From positions 44,542,758 to 44,602,757 of the forward strand of contig OX485805.1 in assembly GCA_950295325.1 (NCBI GenBank): a stretch of 60,000 nt of DNA, written 5' to 3'. The stretch comes from Polytrichum commune. Taxonomy: Eukaryota > Streptophyta > Polytrichopsida > Polytrichales > Polytrichaceae. The position numbers and the translations under genes are program-made. Below the pieces are notes generated by a model. The model saw nothing but the letters and a program-made list of their open reading frames with translations. It did not search any database and was not told the origin of the DNA. Below are positions 55,601 through 60,000 of the stretch, piece after piece (the first letter of the stretch is position 1; every line of letters starts with the position of its first letter).

Positions 55601-57430
55601 CTCCAATTTCGATGACTCAATAATCACATCCTCCTCTTGAGTCCCATCTACATGAATTAAACTAACCTCACCCTCTTCCACGTCATCTACCCAAGGTGTT
55701 AACCCACCGCTAACCCACTCTTCCTCGGTGAGCACCTCACATGGCTCCAACAATGAGCCCTCTCCTAAACTAACACTAGGAAATTCACTCCCTAAGCCTA
55801 CTTGGTGAAATGTAACCATTACATCAACCTCGGACTCGGGGTACTCCCTTAGCCATTGGGCATAATCCCCATTATCCCCATAATTGTAAAAATTAGGACC
55901 TAGACTTCCCGAGCCCGAATCTATAACAACCCTTTGACCTTCGGGATGGACGACTCCCACCAATGCCTTGCCAATCTCATTCTCGTTTAAGTCATCAATT
56001 TCCTTCTCCAATGGCAAATACATCTCCTTCTTCATCCATCCTTCTAATGAACCAATGGACACTATGACCCTATTACCCTCCGGACCATAAGTGATGGATG
56101 GTTTAGGTCCACCCCAATTGACCATAGCATTCGCCATCCGCAACCAAGGCCTACCTAGCAAAATGGGGAAGGTGTCCTTGTTGGAGTGCATTTTAATGAC
56201 ATGGAAGGTGACCAAGTACTCCTCACCTCCCGTAGTCATTCTACAATCCTTGATCATCCCCAAAGGCGTAGTCGAACTTTGATTTGCCATATTTATGACC
56301 AAAGGTGAAGGCCCCGTGAGTCCAAGTCCCAATTTTTTCATAGTATCCTCCGGTAGTATATTTAGACTACTCCCTCCGTCGACTAGCACATTAGGAACCA
56401 CCTTATCTACTATAACAACTTCTATTTCTATAGCTTTCACGTCTCTTCCACCTTGTGATTGGATCCTAGCGGCTATTTTAGCTTTCACCTTCCTCATCCT
56501 CTTGTGTACCGGCATTCCCTCCTTTAATGTTTTCCTTGCCGTGGGTGAAATTTCCAATAGTTGGCCGAAAGTAATATCCGCCTTGAGTGTACTAAGGTCC
56601 GCCCACAAGTCGTACCCGGTAGATCTTTCCACCTTAGAATTACCCACTACGTCGAATTCGTCTACGGGAACCCCCGGTCCTTCCCATTCACCCACATCGC
56701 TATTATCCAAGTCATGTACCGCATTAGTCCTCTCCCTATCTTGTAAAATTATATTTTCCCTCTCCACATCCTTAGTAGCTCTTCTAGCTACCCTATCCAA
56801 CTCGGAGAGATTAATCTCTTCATCCGAAGAGTAATTTCCTTGCTCTCCTATTCCTACCTCCAACGGGGCATCCCCTCTCCTAGCCCTAGTAGTTACCGCT
56901 AGTGCAGGTGCTTCTTCAACCACACCCTTACCCTTCACTAACTCATATGTAATAGCATTGGTGTGAGGAGGCCATTGACTTTGCTCCTCTCCAATTCTCG
57001 TTGGGAGAGGAAGCATGTCATCACATGTGGCCTCCAACACTCCATCCATGAACCTAACATCTTGGGAGTTAGATGGTCCCGGATCCGTTGGAGGCGCTTG
57101 TCTCCCGTTACTACCATTAGGTGGAACTCCTTGTCTATTTTGTATTGGAATGTAACCGGTTGTAGTTTGCAAGCCCGCCGGTGGATGAAAAGTTTGCCTA
57201 GCATTACTATGGTCATAGTATAAGTTAGGTGGCCTAAGTTCATTGGCCGGTACTCCTTGTGGCCTAGCACCTCGCATATTATCCCTTGCTTGTTGTTGTG
57301 GATTAGCCACCGGGTAAGGGACATTAATTATTTTGTCCGGTTGGCGACACGTATCCGAGGGATGACTTCCTCCACAATTGCTACAATTAAACTCTTGACC
57401 TTCGGACCAACATTGTCCTTGAGCGTGCCA
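52692..57430 (-). pseudogene. Retrotransposon pol polyprotein (protease, RT, RNase H, integrase), inverted and frameshifted
   Basis: Two overlapping frames on the minus strand: 57430-55115 and 55163-52692. The first has a zinc knuckle CSNCGGSHPSDTC and a protease with VLVDGGSSLNILP near 56390; the second has RT (RVCVDYRKLNS, FMDGYAGYNQI, FVDDF near 54805), RNase H (FHVYCDASNVAIGSAL), integrase zinc site (CHDSACGGHFSGQ..CDACQRY), core (GIDYVGEVHP, SDRGTHF, YHPQTNGQTERVNG) and C-terminus. The frame changes at a run of ten T on the plus strand (55126-55135), probably a one-base slip. Otherwise the enzyme domains look complete. The 5' end is cut at the TGCCA/LTR 3 junction; the first 20 codons upstream belong to LTR 3. 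Confidence 0.9.
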
Positions 57431-59214
57431 TGTGAGCCCAAAAGGGTGCCCACATTTAGTCTTAGACCCTTGAAACGTTAGTTGATGCACTTTGAAGTAG
57501 CATGTTACTTCACAAAAATATAAAAAGAGTGAAATGTTAGTCTTAGAAGTACCATGTTGTAAGAGGCTAGGATGTGAGTTGTTATTGTGTTTTTACCTTC
57601 GGAAGGATTTGAGTGAATGAGGATAGGTAAGGAGAACTTGGATTGAGTAGTTAGTGAGTAGGCTAGTACAAATGGATGGAGACAACCAAAGTGACTCAAG
57701 AGGCAAGTGCATTCGAATTGGGATGAATGGAGGATCACATGGAGCGCACAAGTGGACCACCTCATCATGGCCACTTAATGGGGAAGGCCCAAGGAAGAAT
57801 GCAAGGTGGAGGATAAGCAAATTCTCAAAGCACCAATCAAATCACGAGTTAAGCATCGTGGTTTGAATTAAGTGGTGAGCGACGATTTGGGAAAGTAAGG
57901 GGAGAAAGTTATGGCGGCGGAAAGCGAAGGAGGCTAAGTTTGGGTTGAAGCATCCCAAGTTTGGTAAAGTGTGGTAGGTAGAAAGCCAAGGCTAGTTAAA
58001 TGTTCGAATTAGGATCCTTGTTGATCATTTGAGGGAGGAAGGCTTAGAAGATAGGATTGGCGCCTACTAAGTAGGAGGAAATCTCAAGGGCTTATCGTGA
58101 GCCTTGAGGGTGCTCACCCCCTCAAGCTTACTATATAATCCCTCATTCTTCCCTCACTCATCCTCTCTTTCCTTTGTGCTCCAAGGCACCCCACGAGTTA
58201 TAAGTGTGGGTGTGGGAAGCCATATTGGAGCACATGTGTGTGCTTAGTTTTTAGTTTGAGAGCCAAGGCTTGTTAGCCTTGAAGAGGGCTTGACCTCTTG
58301 GTAGAATTAGTGTTGACGTGAAGGATTTTAAAGTTAATTCATGATTCCAATTTGTGGTACTTTAAGTTCATGTTTTGAATACACGTGGTTGCAAGTTCCA
58401 TGTTTAAGAGTTGAGCACTTGATGTTGTGATGAGTGCAAAAATATACTTGTGTGGATTAGTTAGTCTTAGTGAAGTTAGGAAATTCTCTCTCCCCCTCTC
58501 CTCTCTAGGATTTTAGGATTTTAGGATTAGAGAAGAATTGTGTGATTAGAAAGGGGTTGTTAGTAGAATTAGGGAAATTAGGTAGGAAGATTAGTTAAGG
58601 GCTTGAATAATTAGTGAGGTAGTTGGGGATTACAACTACAAAGTTGTGGGTTCATGAAGGAGCTGGGTTTATGAAGGAGCTGGGTTTGTTTAGTTAGAAA
58701 GTAAAGAGCTGGGTTTATGAAGGACCTGGGTTTGTTTAGTTAGAAGCTAAGGAGCTGGGTTCATGAAGGAGCTGGGTTTATGAAGGAGCTGGGTTTATGA
58801 AGGAGCTAGGTTTATGTAATTAGAAAGTAAAGAGATGGGTTCATGAAGGAGCTTAGTAGATAGCCTACCTAATTAGCTCATAGACAAGTAGTTAGTTACA
58901 TTATGCTAGTTAGTGTTATGTGTGGCTTTCACAAGTAAATGTATTTGAGATTGACTATAGAGAATAGTGTTTTTTTTAACACTTGCATCCTCTCTTTAAA
59001 AATAAACCACGTGCACAAATTAATGGAGAATGTGGAGCACTCTCGCGATGGCAAGACAAAGGAAGCAAAGACCAAAGTTAAATCCAAGACCACTTGAAGG
59101 GTGAACCTTGCACTATGGACTCATCCAAGTCCAAATCCAATACCGCGGAGGAATGTGAGCCCAAACCCACTACTCGGACTACGGACGCTTAAGGGTGGGG
59201 GGTTTGGCCTCACA
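57431..59214 (+). repeat. LTR 3 of the rearranged gypsy element
   Basis: 1784 bp, nearly identical to LTR 1 except for loss of about 46 bp within the 17-bp tandem repeats. Ends TTTGGCCTCACA, followed by the CCCTC target duplication and the resumed module II exon. Confidence 0.9.
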
Positions 59215-59465
59215 CCCTCAAGGCCGCATCTTCCGAGTCCAATCGTTGTCTGGCCCTCCGGAGAAGCGCAAGACGTTCCCTTTCGCAAACGCCCTCGTAT
59301 TCTACTTATAATACCACCTCGTACAATTCAGGAGCGCGTCCTGAAACATGCAAGAACGACACATATTCCTGTCCAGGCAACACACAAGGATACAGTTGTG
59401 GGCCTGAGATTTTTAGAGCCATGGAGGCCGCCAAAAAAAAGGACTTAGCCGCCAAAAAAAAATAG
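59215..59465 (+). pseudogene. Module II gene, last exon remainder (copy B)
   Basis: Continues the exon broken at 46565: CCTCAAGGCCGCATCTTCCG onward matches 15365-15113 inversely. Ser/Thr/Tyr-rich, ends with GCCAAAAAAAAATAG (59451-59465); a difference in the A run moves the stop compared with copy A, where the frame continues four codons further. Confidence 0.7.
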
Positions 59466-59880
59466 TGGGTCGGATTAGTGTGACTAGAAGCGTACTAGTG
59501 GGACGGACTCCCTAAATGCTTAGGTGTAGAACATATTTAAGTGCTTACTTTCTAGTATGCTATTCCAAGTTACTCAAGACATTGATGGTATTTCCATTAT
59601 AATTGTATTTCAATCCCAATTAATTCATTAAATTTCCATTCATTCTTCGCACCTTCCCTTCCATTCATAACGAGTTGTCATTTCATACGCAACTATTTTC
59701 ATGTATGCCTCACATTTTTGTTCACTTCCATGCCTTTATGTATAATAATAGTAGCATACCATTATACATATGGGATTTTTAGTCGTCATTACTGGTCCAA
59801 TTTTGAAATGCGCATCCTTATATAGTCTCATAATCAACAAAAAGTCTTCAATTACCGAATATAGTGTTCTTGTGTTAATG
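59466..59880 (+). mobile_element. Module II 3' tail (copy B)
   Basis: Matches 14703-15090 inversely, including AGTGTGACTAGAA and the end TTCAATTACCGAATATAGTG at about 59872. No gene. Confidence 0.7.
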
Positions 59881-60000
59881 TTATACGGGTGTCGCCACCA
59901 AGTGTCATTAGGGCCGCGCGAATGCGATACCAATACGCAATCAATGGTTCATGAGTATCTCTAATACGTCTATTGATGTCCTTCTCACACAACTCTTTCC
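59881..60000 (-). pseudogene. Truncated module I transposase-like gene (exon 2 fragment) at the window edge
   Basis: TATACGGGTGTCGCCACCAA onward aligns with 8778-8900 on the minus strand (the GDTRTTLTQ and EPLISYWDR region). The last 575 bp of the gene are absent: sequence switches abruptly from the module II end at about 59880 to mid-exon. It is more diverged than copies A and B and continues beyond the window. Confidence 0.75.

Larger units (their letters stand above)
46566..59214. mobile_element. Rearranged Ty3/gypsy retrotransposon (gag forward, pol inverted, three LTRs)
   Basis: Order on the plus strand: LTR forward (46566-48395), gag forward (49305-50812), LTR inverted (50813-52630), pol inverted (52692-57430), LTR forward (57431-59214). 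The flanks CCCTA (46561-46565) and CCCTC (59215-59219) are a 5-bp target duplication with one change; the uninterrupted copy A reads CCCTC. A second duplication, TGGCA, sits at both breakpoints of the inversion (50808-50812, and as TGCCA at 57426-57430), and gag and pol would be continuous if the block were flipped back. See the finding on self-insertion. Confidence 0.9.

Overview
The window looks like a transposon-dense piece of a land-plant nuclear genome. The grounds are Ty3/gypsy retrotransposons of plant type (one with chromodomain remnants), short interstitial TTTAGGG/CCCTAAA telomere-type runs, a hAT remnant, MITE-like elements and a plant-type FCP1-like phosphatase domain. I cannot name the species. 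I see no convincing stand-alone host gene, and no tRNA, rRNA or CRISPR.

The core is two kinds of DNA module, each present in two opposite-strand copies. Module I (copy A about 7796-13533, minus; copy B about 32283-37487, plus) carries a two-exon gene for a transposase-like protein of the type annotated as DUF7869. Module II (copy A about 14700-31480, minus; copy B about 37700-59872, plus) carries one very long multi-exon gene. Its exons encode, in order, an unknown N-terminal region with a ParB/DGQHR-like motif, a region whose end resembles a DNA methyltransferase, a disordered/coiled-coil part, an FCP1/NIF-type phosphatase domain and a Ser/Pro-rich tail. Splice phases let all parts be read as one frame. 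Every copy of this gene is broken, at different places.

The most striking signal is a 16-bp palindrome, ACGAACGNNCGTTCGT, usually inside TTTACGAACG..CGTTCGTAAA. I count about 54 exact or near copies. They form arrays upstream of both modules' genes and also lie in the introns, at a splice donor and in two coding positions of the module II gene. They are absent from the inserted retrotransposons. I read them as dispersed binding sites belonging to the module I/II system.

Region by region: 1-3240 holds a decayed third copy of the module I gene split by foreign DNA (a MITE, 49-bp tandem repeats). 3241-7795 holds little coding sequence, a 1.6-kb solo LTR and a hAT remnant. 7796-14700 is module I copy A plus its flank. 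14700-31480 is module II copy A, interrupted at 19338-26408 by a chromovirus-like retrotransposon that has lost its reverse-transcriptase core but has near-identical LTRs. 31480-32282 is a junction zone. 32283-37487 is module I copy B. 37700-59872 is module II copy B, interrupted by a solo LTR (40497-41469) and by a rearranged Ty3/gypsy element (46566-59214) whose gag and pol face each other around an inverted LTR. From 59881 a truncated further module I gene begins on the minus strand.
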